Shown in pieces: positions 39,756 to 50,107 of a DNA stretch of 64,000 bases. Location of the stretch: the NCBI GenBank assembly GCA_902520835.1, contig CABYPD010000001.1:124001-188000 (forward strand). The letters are read 5' to 3'. A model generated the notes under the pieces. The model made no database searches, had not been told where the DNA came from, and saw only the letters and a program-made list of their open reading frames with translations. Each line of letters starts with the position of its first letter. Within the stretch, counting starts at the first letter, position 1. This DNA is from an uncultured Bacteroidota bacterium. GTDB lineage: Bacteria > Bacteroidota > Bacteroidia > Flavobacteriales > Flavobacteriaceae. Position numbers and translations under genes: made by a program.

Positions 39756-40471
39756 TATAATTTTAAAAAACTTAAGATAATTGAAAAAGAGGTTGAAAGA
39801 TTTAAACTTTCAGTCTTCACACTATTATTGCCTTTTGGAATGCAGTAATTTTGATCAATGAGTTTACTTATATTATCTGAGATTCCATTTGATTCAGATC
39901 CAAAAATCCAAATTCCTGAATCTTTTTTTTCAGTAAATTCTAAAATTGATTTTCCAGAAACAGAAGCTCCATAAACAGGTAAATTTGATGAACTTATTAA
40001 ATCATATAGATCAACGTAATGAACATTTACTCTTGATAAGGAACCCATGGTAGATTGAATTACTTTTGTATTATAACAATCAACCGAGTTCTTAGAACAA
40101 ATCAATTGATCATATCCAAACCAATCCAAGGTTCTAATCATTGTTCCTAAATTTCCTGGATCACTTACAGAGTCAAGTACAAAATAATTTTTTTGATTCT
40201 TTAGAGGGAATTCAATTTTATTAAAAATTGCAATATGTTTATTTGGAGTTTTTAAAGCACTTATTTGAATTAATTGTTTATCAGATATTTGGATTATATC
40301 AGTATAAGAAATATTAGCTGGATGAGTTGAGTATATTTTATAAACTTTATAATCTGAATTTAAAAATTCATCAATTGATTTTTTTCCTTCGACTACAAAT
40401 AAGTTAAATTTGTTTCTAATGCTTTTATCCCTTAGAGATTTAATGAATTTTATTTCATTTTTGGTAACCAT
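39752..40471 (-). CDS. TrmH/SpoU family RNA 2'-O-methyltransferase
   Basis: LDSVSDPGNLGTMIRTLDWFG, GSESNGIS, NLSTSFSIILS. Confidence 0.92.
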   Translation of the reverse strand: MVTKNEIKFIKSLRDKSIRNKFNLFVVEGKKSIDEFLNSDYKVYKIYSTHPANISYTDIIQISDKQLIQISALKTPNKHIAIFNKIEFPLKNQKNYFVLDSVSDPGNLGTMIRTLDWFGYDQLICSKNSVDCYNTKVIQSTMGSLSRVNVHYVDLYDLISSSNLPVYGASVSGKSILEFTEKKDSGIWIFGSESNGISDNISKLIDQNYCIPKGNNSVKTESLNLSTSFSIILSFLKLY

Positions 40472-40501
40472 TTAATTAGGTGTATTTTTACTTTATATAA
40501 T

Positions 40502-42886
40502 ATGTTTAAAAACCTAGTAAAAATAAAACTAATATTTGTACTATCATTATTTACTGTTAGTTGTTCATTACAAAAATCCTTAATCGATGAAGATTTAATT
40601 CTAGAAAAAACTAATATCAAAATAAATGGAAATCTGATTAAAAAAGACTCTTTATCAAATTTAATAACTTTTAAAGAGAATTCGAAATTACTTGGAATTC
40701 CGTTCAATGCATTGATTTCATCTACAGCTAAGAAAAATCCTGATAGCATTTTTGATAAATGGGTTAATGAACAAAAAAAACAAAAAAAATTAAAGAACAT
40801 TTTTTCTCAAAAACAAGTCTTACAATTAAAAAAATACTTCAAAAATTTTAATGATTGGAAGATTAATAATGGTGAAAAAATTAGTTTAATAGATAGTTTT
40901 GAAATTAATAAATCTTTAGATAATTTAAATATTTACTTCCAAAACATTGGATATCTTGATAATTCTATATCCTTTAAAGTAACAAAAAAAGCGAATAAAA
41001 AAGCTTTTGTTGATTTCAATATCGAAACAGGCTCAAGATATTATATAGGAGAAATAAATTCAAGAATAGAATCTAAGATTATTGACTCCATCTATATGGC
41101 TAACAAATCAAAATCATTTATAATAGAAAATAATTTTTTTGAAACAAAAAATTTTGATTTAGAAAGAAATAGACTTTACACTTTATTTAGAAATAATGGT
41201 ATTTATGGATTTCAAATAAATTCTATTTCCTTTTCTGTTAAAGTTGATCCTGCGGGAAACAATTATTCTCTACCTGTAGAAATTATAATTGATGGAAATA
41301 ACCATGAAGTTTTTAAAATAAATAATATTATTTTAAAACAAGTTAATAATGAAGCAAACTTTAGATTTAAAGATGATTTTATATTTTCAAAAATCAAGTT
41401 TGAGAAAGGTTCTATTTTTAATGATTCGTTGAGAAAAGTAACACTCAAGGAGCTTAACAGTCTTGATTTGTTCAATTTTCCATCTGTTCAATATGATGAA
41501 ATATATGGAAACAAATTAAATGCCAATATCATTTTAAACAACAAGAAAAGGTTTAGACTTGGATTTGGTTTTGACATAAAGCAATCTGATATTGAGGATA
41601 TTGGTATAGCTTTTGAAAATAGATTTAAATCCAGAAATTTTTTCAAAAAAGGAGAAAATTTTAACATTTCTGCCAGCGGATCAGTTGGGAAATCTGGGGA
41701 TAAAACAATTTCTCAGGTTAATTATGATTTAACTATTGATTTTCCAAGGTTTTTAATCTTTGAGAATTCATCAAAATCTTTGGAAAATAAAAGAACATTT
41801 TTAAGTTTAGGGTCATCAAACCAAAATAATATTGGACTAGATAGAAATAGTTTTAAGTTTAATTATAATTATGCATGGTCTAATTCTAAAAAATTTTTTA
41901 ATTTTTCACCTTTAGAGATTGAATTAATCAATAATAAAAATATTGAAAATTACTTTAATATTTACTCAAACTCTTATGAACAAATAAATCTAATTTCAAA
42001 AAAATATAGCTCTGACCCAAAATATTTCATTAATAATGAATTATCCATTCCAAATGGAATTAATTTATTTATAAATGACATATTAAATGAGAATTTAGTT
42101 ACAACTAATGATGATTATTCCTTAGTTAGCTATATTGAAGGAAGAAGAGAAAGACTTATTGCAAATAATTTAATTATTGGTTCAAGCTTTCAAATTTCGA
42201 ATAGTTATGAAAACAGATATGATAAAAGAAATTTTAAACAATGGAAACTTAAATTAAAATCATCTGGAAATCTATTAAGTTTATTATCTAAAAAAAATAA
42301 TAAAGGGAAAAAACTTATTTCAGATTTAGAATTTTCTCAATTCATAAAGATGGAATATAGCTTTATTAGACATTGGGACATAAGTGACAACTCTACTTTT
42401 GCTTTAAGATATTTTGGAGGAATTGCTGTTCCATTTGGTAATTCAAATAATATTCCATTTTCGGAATCATTTTTTGGTGGGGGATCAAATGACAATAGAG
42501 CGTGGGAAGTTTATAAACTAGGGCCTGGCTCAAGTGGTGCCAAAAATGAGTTTAATGAAGCTAATTTCAAACTAGCTTTAAATCTCGAATATAGATTTAA
42601 AATGTTTGGAAATTTTAATGGTGCTTTATTTTCAGATATTGGAAACATTTGGAATATTTTTGATGATACTAACGAATCTTTAAGAAGTTTTGATGGCCTG
42701 AAAGATCTTGATGAATTAGCAATTGGAAGTGGATTTGGATTAAGATATGATTCTGGATTGTTCATTTTTAGACTTGATATGGGTTTAAAAACATACAATC
42801 CCTCTTCGGCAAAAAGCAGAAGATGGTTAAAAGATTTCTCATTAAAAAAAGCTGTCTTTAACATTGGTTTAAATTATCCTTTTTAA
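40502..42886 (+). CDS. BamA/TamA family outer membrane protein (lipoprotein)
   Basis: Lipobox LFTVSC; POTRA-like N-terminal half; C-terminal barrel with FGGSNDNRAWE, SDIGNIW, GSGFGLRYDSGLFIFRLDMGLKTYNP. Confidence 0.88.
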   Translation: MFKNLVKIKLIFVLSLFTVSCSLQKSLIDEDLILEKTNIKINGNLIKKDSLSNLITFKENSKLLGIPFNALISSTAKKNPDSIFDKWVNEQKKQKKLKNIFSQKQVLQLKKYFKNFNDWKINNGEKISLIDSFEINKSLDNLNIYFQNIGYLDNSISFKVTKKANKKAFVDFNIETGSRYYIGEINSRIESKIIDSIYMANKSKSFIIENNFFETKNFDLERNRLYTLFRNNGIYGFQINSISFSVKVDPAGNNYSLPVEIIIDGNNHEVFKINNIILKQVNNEANFRFKDDFIFSKIKFEKGSIFNDSLRKVTLKELNSLDLFNFPSVQYDEIYGNKLNANIILNNKKRFRLGFGFDIKQSDIEDIGIAFENRFKSRNFFKKGENFNISASGSVGKSGDKTISQVNYDLTIDFPRFLIFENSSKSLENKRTFLSLGSSNQNNIGLDRNSFKFNYNYAWSNSKKFFNFSPLEIELINNKNIENYFNIYSNSYEQINLISKKYSSDPKYFINNELSIPNGINLFINDILNENLVTTNDDYSLVSYIEGRRERLIANNLIIGSSFQISNSYENRYDKRNFKQWKLKLKSSGNLLSLLSKKNNKGKKLISDLEFSQFIKMEYSFIRHWDISDNSTFALRYFGGIAVPFGNSNNIPFSESFFGGGSNDNRAWEVYKLGPGSSGAKNEFNEANFKLALNLEYRFKMFGNFNGALFSDIGNIWNIFDDTNESLRSFDGLKDLDELAIGSGFGLRYDSGLFIFRLDMGLKTYNPSSAKSRRWLKDFSLKKAVFNIGLNYPF

Positions 42887-42902
42887 CTTCCTTTTTTCTT
42901 AC

Positions 42903-42910
42903 TAGTTTTG
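42903..42910 (+). promoter_or_regulatory. Candidate -7 element (TAGTTTTG) upstream of fba
   Basis: TAnnTTTG match 17 nt before the ATG. Confidence 0.45.
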
Positions 42911-42926
42911 CCTTTCAATATAAAAT

Positions 42927-43976
42927 ATGAGTATACTTACTGGAAATGATGTTCAAAAAATTTTTGATTTAGCAAAACAAAAGAAATTTGCTATTCCTGC
43001 AGTTAACGTAATCGGATCCAATTCAATTAACGCAACATTAGAGACAGCAGCTAAATTAAATGCACCTGTCATAATTCAATTTTCTAATGGAGGAGGTAGC
43101 TTCAATGCAGGTAAAGGATTAGGAAATATAGATCAAATAGCTTCAATTAAGGGTTCCATAGCAGGTGCTAAACACGTTCACGAGCTTGCGAAGTCGTATA
43201 ACAGTACTGTAATATTACACACAGACCACGCTGCAAGAAAGTTATTACCTTGGATTGATGGTTTATTGGATGAAAGTGAAAGGCATTATTCTAAGCACGG
43301 AAAACCTTTATTTAGCTCTCACATGATTGATCTTTCTGAAGAAGATATTGTTGACAATATTTCAACTTGCAAAGAATACCTTAGTAGAATGTCAAAAATT
43401 AATATGACCTTAGAAATTGAACTTGGTGTTACAGGAGGCGAAGAAGATGGAGTTGATAATACAGATATTGATGATTCTAAACTATACACTCAACCTGAAG
43501 AAGTTGCATATGCATACGAACAGTTATCCGAGGTCAGTAATAGATTTACAATAGCTGCCGCATTTGGTAATGTTCACGGTGTTTACAAACCTGGTAATGT
43601 TAAATTAACTCCAAAAATTTTAAAGAATTCACAAGAATATATTTCAAAAAAATTCAATTTACCTGATAATACTGTAAATTTTGTTTTTCATGGCGGTTCA
43701 GGGTCATCTGTTGAAGAGATCAGAGAGGCAATTTCATATGGTGCTGTAAAAATGAATATTGATACTGATATGCAGTTTGCTTTTATGAGTGGAGTAAGAA
43801 ATTATTTTAATGAAAATACAGAATATTTAAAAAATCAAATTGGAAACCCTGATGGAGATGATATTCCAAATAAAAAATTTTATGATCCAAGAGTGTGGTT
43901 GAGAAAAGGTGAAGAAGCATTTGTTGATAGGCTTGAGCAAGCATTTAAAGATTTAAATAATATTAATACATTGTAG
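42927..43976 (+). CDS. fbaA: Class II fructose-bisphosphate aldolase
   Basis: AIPAVNVIGSNSINATLETA, VILHTDHAA, FSSHMIDLSEED, NFVFHGGSGSS, YGAVKMNIDTDMQFAF. Confidence 0.96.
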   Translation: MSILTGNDVQKIFDLAKQKKFAIPAVNVIGSNSINATLETAAKLNAPVIIQFSNGGGSFNAGKGLGNIDQIASIKGSIAGAKHVHELAKSYNSTVILHTDHAARKLLPWIDGLLDESERHYSKHGKPLFSSHMIDLSEEDIVDNISTCKEYLSRMSKINMTLEIELGVTGGEEDGVDNTDIDDSKLYTQPEEVAYAYEQLSEVSNRFTIAAAFGNVHGVYKPGNVKLTPKILKNSQEYISKKFNLPDNTVNFVFHGGSGSSVEEIREAISYGAVKMNIDTDMQFAFMSGVRNYFNENTEYLKNQIGNPDGDDIPNKKFYDPRVWLRKGEEAFVDRLEQAFKDLNNINTL

Positions 43977-43997
43977 TTTATTTTTACAGATTTTTTT

Positions 43998-44870
43998 ATG
44001 GCTTGGTTTAAAAGAACTAGAAAAGGGATTCAAACAAACACTAAGGACAAAAAAGACACCCCAAATGGTCTTTGGCATAAAACTCCCTCAGGAAAAATTG
44101 TTGATAATGATGAATTAGTAAAAAATAATTTTGTTTCTCCCGAAGATAATTTTCATATGAGAATCGGTTCTTCGGAATATTTTAAAATATTTTTTGATGA
44201 GGATACATATGAAAATCTTTTTGATAATCTTACAGCTTCTGATCCCTTGAAGTTTAATGATACAAAAACATATCCACAAAGAATTAAAGAAGCACAAAAA
44301 AAAACTGGTCTTAAAGATGCAATAGCAGTTGCCTATGGTAAATCAAAAGGTAAAAATTTAACTATTGCAGCAATGGATTTTTCTTACATAGGAGGGTCAA
44401 TGGGTTCTGTAGTAGGTGAAAAAATATCAAGAGCAGTTGACCACTCAATAAAAACAAAATCTCCACTACTTATAATATCAAAATCAGGTGGAGCTAGAAT
44501 GATGGAAGGGGCTATATCTTTAATGCAAATGGCTAAAACTTCTGCAAAGTTATCTGAACTATCAAATAAAAAAATCCCTTACATCTCTCTTTGCACTGAT
44601 CCAACAACAGGTGGTACAACTGCATCTTTTGCTATGCTGGGTGATATAATTATTTCAGAACCGGGAGCATTAATTGGTTTTGCTGGACCAAGGGTTGTTA
44701 AAGATACAACCGGACAAGATTTACCAGACGGCTTTCAAAGATCTGAATTTTTACTCGAACATGGATTTATTGATTTTATTTCTCACAGAAATGATTTAAA
44801 AGATAAAATCAACCTTTACTTAGACTTAATTTTAAATAAGCCATTGAGAAAAAATTCTCAAGAACATTAA
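43998..44870 (+). CDS. accD: Acetyl-CoA carboxylase carboxyltransferase subunit beta
   Basis: [78 protein letters not shown]. Confidence 0.96.
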   Translation: MAWFKRTRKGIQTNTKDKKDTPNGLWHKTPSGKIVDNDELVKNNFVSPEDNFHMRIGSSEYFKIFFDEDTYENLFDNLTASDPLKFNDTKTYPQRIKEAQKKTGLKDAIAVAYGKSKGKNLTIAAMDFSYIGGSMGSVVGEKISRAVDHSIKTKSPLLIISKSGGARMMEGAISLMQMAKTSAKLSELSNKKIPYISLCTDPTTGGTTASFAMLGDIIISEPGALIGFAGPRVVKDTTGQDLPDGFQRSEFLLEHGFIDFISHRNDLKDKINLYLDLILNKPLRKNSQEH

Positions 44871-44880
44871 AAAATTATGC

Positions 44881-44888
44881 TATATTTG
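44881..44888 (+). promoter_or_regulatory. Candidate -7 element (TATATTTG) of the rpsO promoter
   Basis: ATGCTATATTTGCGCC; exact TAnnTTTG match 20 nt upstream of the rpsO ATG. Confidence 0.6.
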
Positions 44889-44908
44889 CGCCACAAAAAA
44901 AGAGTTTA

Positions 44909-45178
44909 ATGTACATAACAAAGAAAATTAGGGAGGATATTTTTAAAGATAATGGGGCTTCAGAAAAAGATACAGGATCTACTGAAGGTCAAATAGCATT
45001 ATTTACTACTAAAATTAATCATTTAACGAATCACCTTAAAGTGAATAAAAAAGATTATAACACCGAAAGATCTCTTTTAAAAATGGTTGGAAAAAGAAAA
45101 AGTCTTCTAAATTATTTAAAAAATAAAGATATCAACAGATATAGATCAATTATTAAAAAACTATCTCTAAGAAAATAA
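44909..45178 (+). CDS. rpsO: 30S ribosomal protein S15
   Basis: [51 protein letters not shown]. Confidence 0.97.
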   Translation: MYITKKIREDIFKDNGASEKDTGSTEGQIALFTTKINHLTNHLKVNKKDYNTERSLLKMVGKRKSLLNYLKNKDINRYRSIIKKLSLRK

Positions 45179-45229
45179 TATTAGTTTTCATTGGTTGCTA
45201 CTCACACAACACTTAATTAATGAAAACAT

Positions 45230-47347
45230 ATGAAAATAAAAGTTTATAAAAAAGAAATCTCCTTGCCTGATGGCAGAGTTATTTCAATAGAAACAGGAAA
45301 ACTGGCAAAACAAGCTGATGGCTCTGCGGTCATTCAGATGGGAAATGCAATGCTTCTTGCAACTGTAGTTTCAGCTCGAAATGCAAGTCCGGTTGATTTT
45401 TTACCATTGACTGTTGACTATAGGGAAAAATTTGCTGCTGCAGGAAAATTTCCAGGTGGTTTTTTTAAAAGAGAGGCAAGACCATCAAACGAAGAAATTC
45501 TAACAATGAGGCTTGTTGATAGAGTTCTAAGACCTCTTTTTCCAAAAGATTATCATCATGAAACTCAGGTTATGATTCAATTGATGTCTCATGATGAAAA
45601 TGTAATGCCAGATTCTCTAGCTGGTTTAGCTGCATCAACAGTAATTCAATTGTCTGATATTCCATTTGAGTATCCAATTTCTGAGGTTCGAGTAGGTAGA
45701 ATTAATGGAAATTTTATTATTAACCCAAGTAGATCACAATTAGAGGAATCTGATATTGATATCATGGTTGGAGCAAGTTATGATTCCGTTTCAATGGTTG
45801 AGGGTGAATTTGATGAAATTTCTGAAGAGGAAATGACTAATGCTATTAAATTTGGTCATGAAGCAATTAAAGTACAAATTGATGCACAAAATGATCTAGT
45901 AAATGAAATTGGAAGAAAAGATATTAGAGAGTATGATCAAGGTATTGAAGACAAAGAATTATTAGATAAGGTTCACAATCATTGTTATGAAAAATGTTAT
46001 GAAATTGCAAAGAAAGGATTAGGAAAAAAACAAAGATCAGAGGAATTTTCAAACGTTAAAGAAAATCTTCTGGAGTCTTTCAATGAGGAAGAACTTGAAG
46101 AGAATGAAAGCCTTATTTTAAGCTATTTTTATAAAGTTGAAAAGGAAGCTATTAGAGAGTTAGTTTTAAGCGAAGGGATCAGATTAGATGGAAGAAAAAC
46201 CACTGATATTAGGCCAATTTGGTGTGAAATTGATTATTTACCCTCAACTCATGGGTCTTCAATTTTCACTAGAGGTGAAACTCAAGCTTTAGCAACAGTT
46301 ACTTTAGGAACTTCAAGAGATGCTAATATTATTGATTCTCCAACACATCAAGGTGAAGAAAATTTTTATTTACATTATAATTTCCCGCCATTTTCAACAG
46401 GTGAGGCTAGACCATTGAGAGGAACATCTCGAAGAGAAATTGGTCATGGTAATTTAGCTCAAAGAGCTTTAAGTAAAGTATTCCCAAAAGATTGTCCATA
46501 CACTGTTAGAGTAGTTTCTGAAGTGCTAGAATCAAATGGCTCATCATCTATGGCTACAGTTTGTTCAGGAACTATGGCATTAATGGATGCCGGTGTTAAA
46601 ATTAGTAAACCAGTTTCAGGAATTGCAATGGGATTAATTTCTGATGGTGAAAGATACTCAGTTTTATCTGATATATTAGGTGATGAAGATCACTTAGGCG
46701 ATATGGACTTTAAAGTTACAGGAACAAATAATGGGATTACTGCATGTCAAATGGATATAAAAATTAAAGGCCTTTCTTATGAAATTATAGTTAAAGCTTT
46801 AGAACAAGCAAGAGTCGGTAGATTAGAAATTTTAAATGAATTAACTAAAACAATTGAAAAACCTGCTAATTCAGTTAAGCCACATGCTCCTAAAATGGTT
46901 AAAGTAGTTATTGATGGAGACTACATCGGTGCAGTCATTGGACCTGGAGGAAAAGTAATTCAAGAAATGCAAAAAGAAACTGGCACAACAATAGTAATTG
47001 AAGAAGAAGATGAAAAGGGTATTATTGAAATACTAGGAACCAACCAAGAAATGATTGATACTGTTATTCAAAAAATTGATGATATTACATTCAAACCTGA
47101 ATATGGAAAAGAATATGATGTAAAAGTAGTTAAGATTTTGGAATTTGGTGCTGTTGTAGAATTTAGACCTGGAAAAGAAGTTTTATTACATATTTCTGAA
47201 ATTGCTTGGGAGAGAGTTGAAAAAGTTGAAAAATACCTAAATATTGGTGATGTTACAAGGGTTAAGTATTTAGGTGTTGATTCTAGAACCAAAAAACAAA
47301 AAGTTTCTAGAAAAATTTTACTTGAAAGACCAAAAAAAAAGGAATAA
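45230..47347 (+). CDS. pnp: Polyribonucleotide nucleotidyltransferase
   Basis: Two RNase PH domains, KH domain ([23 protein letters not shown]) and S1 domain; follows rpsO. Confidence 0.98.
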   Translation: MKIKVYKKEISLPDGRVISIETGKLAKQADGSAVIQMGNAMLLATVVSARNASPVDFLPLTVDYREKFAAAGKFPGGFFKREARPSNEEILTMRLVDRVLRPLFPKDYHHETQVMIQLMSHDENVMPDSLAGLAASTVIQLSDIPFEYPISEVRVGRINGNFIINPSRSQLEESDIDIMVGASYDSVSMVEGEFDEISEEEMTNAIKFGHEAIKVQIDAQNDLVNEIGRKDIREYDQGIEDKELLDKVHNHCYEKCYEIAKKGLGKKQRSEEFSNVKENLLESFNEEELEENESLILSYFYKVEKEAIRELVLSEGIRLDGRKTTDIRPIWCEIDYLPSTHGSSIFTRGETQALATVTLGTSRDANIIDSPTHQGEENFYLHYNFPPFSTGEARPLRGTSRREIGHGNLAQRALSKVFPKDCPYTVRVVSEVLESNGSSSMATVCSGTMALMDAGVKISKPVSGIAMGLISDGERYSVLSDILGDEDHLGDMDFKVTGTNNGITACQMDIKIKGLSYEIIVKALEQARVGRLEILNELTKTIEKPANSVKPHAPKMVKVVIDGDYIGAVIGPGGKVIQEMQKETGTTIVIEEEDEKGIIEILGTNQEMIDTVIQKIDDITFKPEYGKEYDVKVVKILEFGAVVEFRPGKEVLLHISEIAWERVEKVEKYLNIGDVTRVKYLGVDSRTKKQKVSRKILLERPKKKE

Positions 47348-47394
47348 AATGAAACCTTTTTATTATTATTTCGTATAAATAATAAAATACTTTA

Positions 47395-48258
47395 ATGAGA
47401 CAACTCAAAATAACAAAACAGGTAACAAACAGAGAAACAGCTTCTCTAGATAAATATTTGCAAGAAATTGGTAAAGTTGATCTAATAACTGCTGAAGAAG
47501 AAGTTGAATTAGCTCAAAGAATAAAAGAAGGTGATGAGATAGCACTGGAAAAATTAACTAAAGCAAATTTAAGATTTGTTGTCTCTGTTGCTAAGCAATA
47601 CCAAAACCAGGGTTTAACCTTACCAGACTTAATAAATGAAGGAAACTTGGGCCTAATCAAAGCTGCAAAACGATTTGACGAAACACGTGGTTTTAAGTTT
47701 ATCTCATATGCTGTTTGGTGGATTAGACAATCCATTCTTCAAGCACTTGCTGAACAATCTAGAATAGTTAGACTTCCATTGAATAAAATCGGTTCAATCA
47801 ATAAAATTAATAAGATGTATGCTTTTTTGGAGCAAGCTAATGAAAGAGTGCCGTCTGCTGAAGAAATTGCTAAGGAACTTGATATGACCGTTTCTGACGT
47901 AAAGGAATCCATGAAAAACTCAGGTCGACATGTTTCAATGGATGCACCTCTAGTTGAGGGTGAAGACTCAAATTTATATGATGTTCTCAAAAGTGGTGAA
48001 TCTCCTAACCCAGACAAAGGTTTGTTACATGAATCACTACAAACCGAAATTGAGAGAGCTTTAGAAACACTCACACCAAGAGAAGCAGATGTTGTCAGAC
48101 TATATTTTGGTTTAGGAGAACAACATGCTATGACTCTTGAAGAAATTGGTGAAACATTTGATTTAACTAGAGAACGTGTAAGACAGATTAAAGAAAAGGC
48201 CATACGAAGATTAAAACATACTTCACGAAGCAAAATATTAAAAACATATCTTGGATAG
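47395..48258 (+). CDS. rpoD: RNA polymerase primary sigma factor (RpoD/SigA)
   Basis: [103 protein letters not shown]. Confidence 0.97.
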   Translation: MRQLKITKQVTNRETASLDKYLQEIGKVDLITAEEEVELAQRIKEGDEIALEKLTKANLRFVVSVAKQYQNQGLTLPDLINEGNLGLIKAAKRFDETRGFKFISYAVWWIRQSILQALAEQSRIVRLPLNKIGSINKINKMYAFLEQANERVPSAEEIAKELDMTVSDVKESMKNSGRHVSMDAPLVEGEDSNLYDVLKSGESPNPDKGLLHESLQTEIERALETLTPREADVVRLYFGLGEQHAMTLEEIGETFDLTRERVRQIKEKAIRRLKHTSRSKILKTYLG

Positions 48259-48910
48259 TAATATTAAAATCATAGCACCTTCAATGCTGGCCTGTAATTT
48301 TGGAAAGTTAGAAGATGAAATTGATTTGGTTAATAAAAGTGAAGCAAATTGGTTTCACATCGATGTTATGGATGGTGTTTTTGTTCCTAATATTTCTTTT
48401 GGCACTCCCATAATGGAAGTTTTTAAAAAACATGCAAAAAAAACTTTGGATGTACACCTTATGATTGTCAACCCCGAAAGATATATACAAAAGTTTGCTG
48501 AGCTAGGTAGTGAAATTCTTACAGTTCACCTTGAAGCCTCCACCCATTTACATAGAACAGTCGAAAACATTAAAAATAATGGGATGAAAAGTGGTGTTGC
48601 AATTAATCCTCACTCTCCAGTTTCTTCATTGAACACAATAATAGGAGACATTGATTTAGTATGCCTGATGAGTGTTAATCCAGGATTTGGAGGACAATCA
48701 TTTATAGAAAATACTTATAAAAAAGTTGAAGAATTAAAGAATCTTATTGAAAAAACTAACTCAAGAGCTTTAATTGAAGTTGATGGTGGAGTTAACAAGG
48801 ATAATGCTAAACAACTTTTTGATTCTGGTGCTAACGTTCTAGTTGCAGGTAGTTCTGTTTTTAACTCTAAAGATCCCATATCAACCATTTCTTATTTAAA
48901 TTCCTTATAA
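48251..48910 (+). CDS. rpe: Ribulose-phosphate 3-epimerase
   Basis: [64 protein letters not shown] start inside rpoD. Confidence 0.96.
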   Translation: MDSNIKIIAPSMLACNFGKLEDEIDLVNKSEANWFHIDVMDGVFVPNISFGTPIMEVFKKHAKKTLDVHLMIVNPERYIQKFAELGSEILTVHLEASTHLHRTVENIKNNGMKSGVAINPHSPVSSLNTIIGDIDLVCLMSVNPGFGGQSFIENTYKKVEELKNLIEKTNSRALIEVDGGVNKDNAKQLFDSGANVLVAGSSVFNSKDPISTISYLNSL

Positions 48911-48940
48911 TTAAATTTTTTTTAATACTTTCCGTCGATA

Positions 48941-49990
48941 ATGGATAAAATTGAAGTTATCGGAGTAATGAGTGGCACTTCCTTAGATGGGCTAGATTTA
49001 TGTCATGTAATTTTCGATTTAAAAAATCTTTCAGATTTTAAAATAGCTAATTCCATATCCATTAGTTACAACAATAATATTTTAGAAAAGCTTCACAATA
49101 TTGTTGAAAGAAAGTCTGAAGAAATAAATAGGATTGATTTAGAATATGGAACTTTTATTGGCGAATCTATAAATAAATTTATTTCTGATTTTAATCTTAA
49201 AAATATTAATTTGATTTCATCACACGGTCATACTGTTTTTCATCAACCTGAAATGGGAATTACACTACAAATTGGAAATGGTGAAATCATTAATAAAATG
49301 ACAGGAATTAAGACAGTTAATAATTTTAGGGCTCAAGATTTAAGTTTAAGTGGGCAAGGTGCTCCTTTAGTTCCTATTGGAGATAAAATTTTATTTTCCA
49401 AATTTAAGTATTGTCTTAATCTAGGTGGTTTTATAAACCTGTCAATTAAATCTGATAGTCAAATTATAGCATATGATATTTGTCCATTAAACACTGTTTT
49501 AAATTTTTATTCAAAAAAAATGGGATATGAATATGATGAGAATGGTATCTTGTCATCAAGAGGAAAAATTAATATAGATTTATTTCACGAATTAAATTCT
49601 ATATCATTTTATTCTAAAAAAAATCCTAAGTCTTTAGGAATTGAATTCGTAATTGATAAAATTTTTCCAATGATTGATAGTTATAAAATTACTGAGGAAG
49701 AAACCTTGGCGACTTTTGTAAAACATGCAGCATTTCAAATAAGTAAAAACATCAATGATTCAGAAAAGGTTCTACTTAGCGGAGGGGGAACTTACAATAA
49801 TAATTTAGTTGATATTCTTCGAAATGAATATAATATTAACATCTTTATACCCAACAAACAGATAATTGATTTTAAGGAAGCATTAATTTTTGCTCTTTTA
49901 GGTGTTCTTAGAGTCCAAAACAAAACAAACTGTTTAAAATCAGTAACAGGAGCCGAAAAAGATCATTCTTCAGGTGATATTTATTTTTAA
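48941..49990 (+). CDS. anmK: Anhydro-N-acetylmuramic acid kinase
   Basis: VIGVMSGTSLDGLDLC, SSHGHTVFHQPE, NNFRAQDLSLSGQGAPLVPIGD, LLSGGGTYNNNL. Confidence 0.94.
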   Translation: MDKIEVIGVMSGTSLDGLDLCHVIFDLKNLSDFKIANSISISYNNNILEKLHNIVERKSEEINRIDLEYGTFIGESINKFISDFNLKNINLISSHGHTVFHQPEMGITLQIGNGEIINKMTGIKTVNNFRAQDLSLSGQGAPLVPIGDKILFSKFKYCLNLGGFINLSIKSDSQIIAYDICPLNTVLNFYSKKMGYEYDENGILSSRGKINIDLFHELNSISFYSKKNPKSLGIEFVIDKIFPMIDSYKITEEETLATFVKHAAFQISKNINDSEKVLLSGGGTYNNNLVDILRNEYNINIFIPNKQIIDFKEALIFALLGVLRVQNKTNCLKSVTGAEKDHSSGDIYF

Positions 49991-50000
49991 TATTTAAACT

Positions 50001-50087
50001 TTACTATATTCAAAATTTAGGATAGTAATTTGAATGATTACTATAGAATTATAATTTAATTTAAATATTGAGTATATTACTTAGTAA
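50001..50087. promoter_or_regulatory. Cluster of TTACTAT/ATAGTAA half-sites upstream of the PHP phosphoesterase
   Basis: TTACTAT 50001-50007; ATAGTAAT 50022-50029; ATTACTAT 50037-50044; TTACTTAGTAA 50077-50087. Confidence 0.35.
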
Positions 50088-50107
50088 ACATTAATTTATT
50101 AATTAAA

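Noticed and set aside
40450-40800. 116-aa minus ORF overlapping the SpoU and BamA/TamA-like starts
   Set aside because: Overlaps both conserved genes; no motif support.
42511-42864. 117-aa minus ORF antisense to the BamA/TamA-like gene
   Set aside because: Entirely inside the conserved barrel-coding region.
47739-48233. 164-aa minus-strand ORF antisense to rpoD
   Set aside because: Fully inside a highly conserved gene; low-complexity Ser/Leu composition typical of antisense reading.
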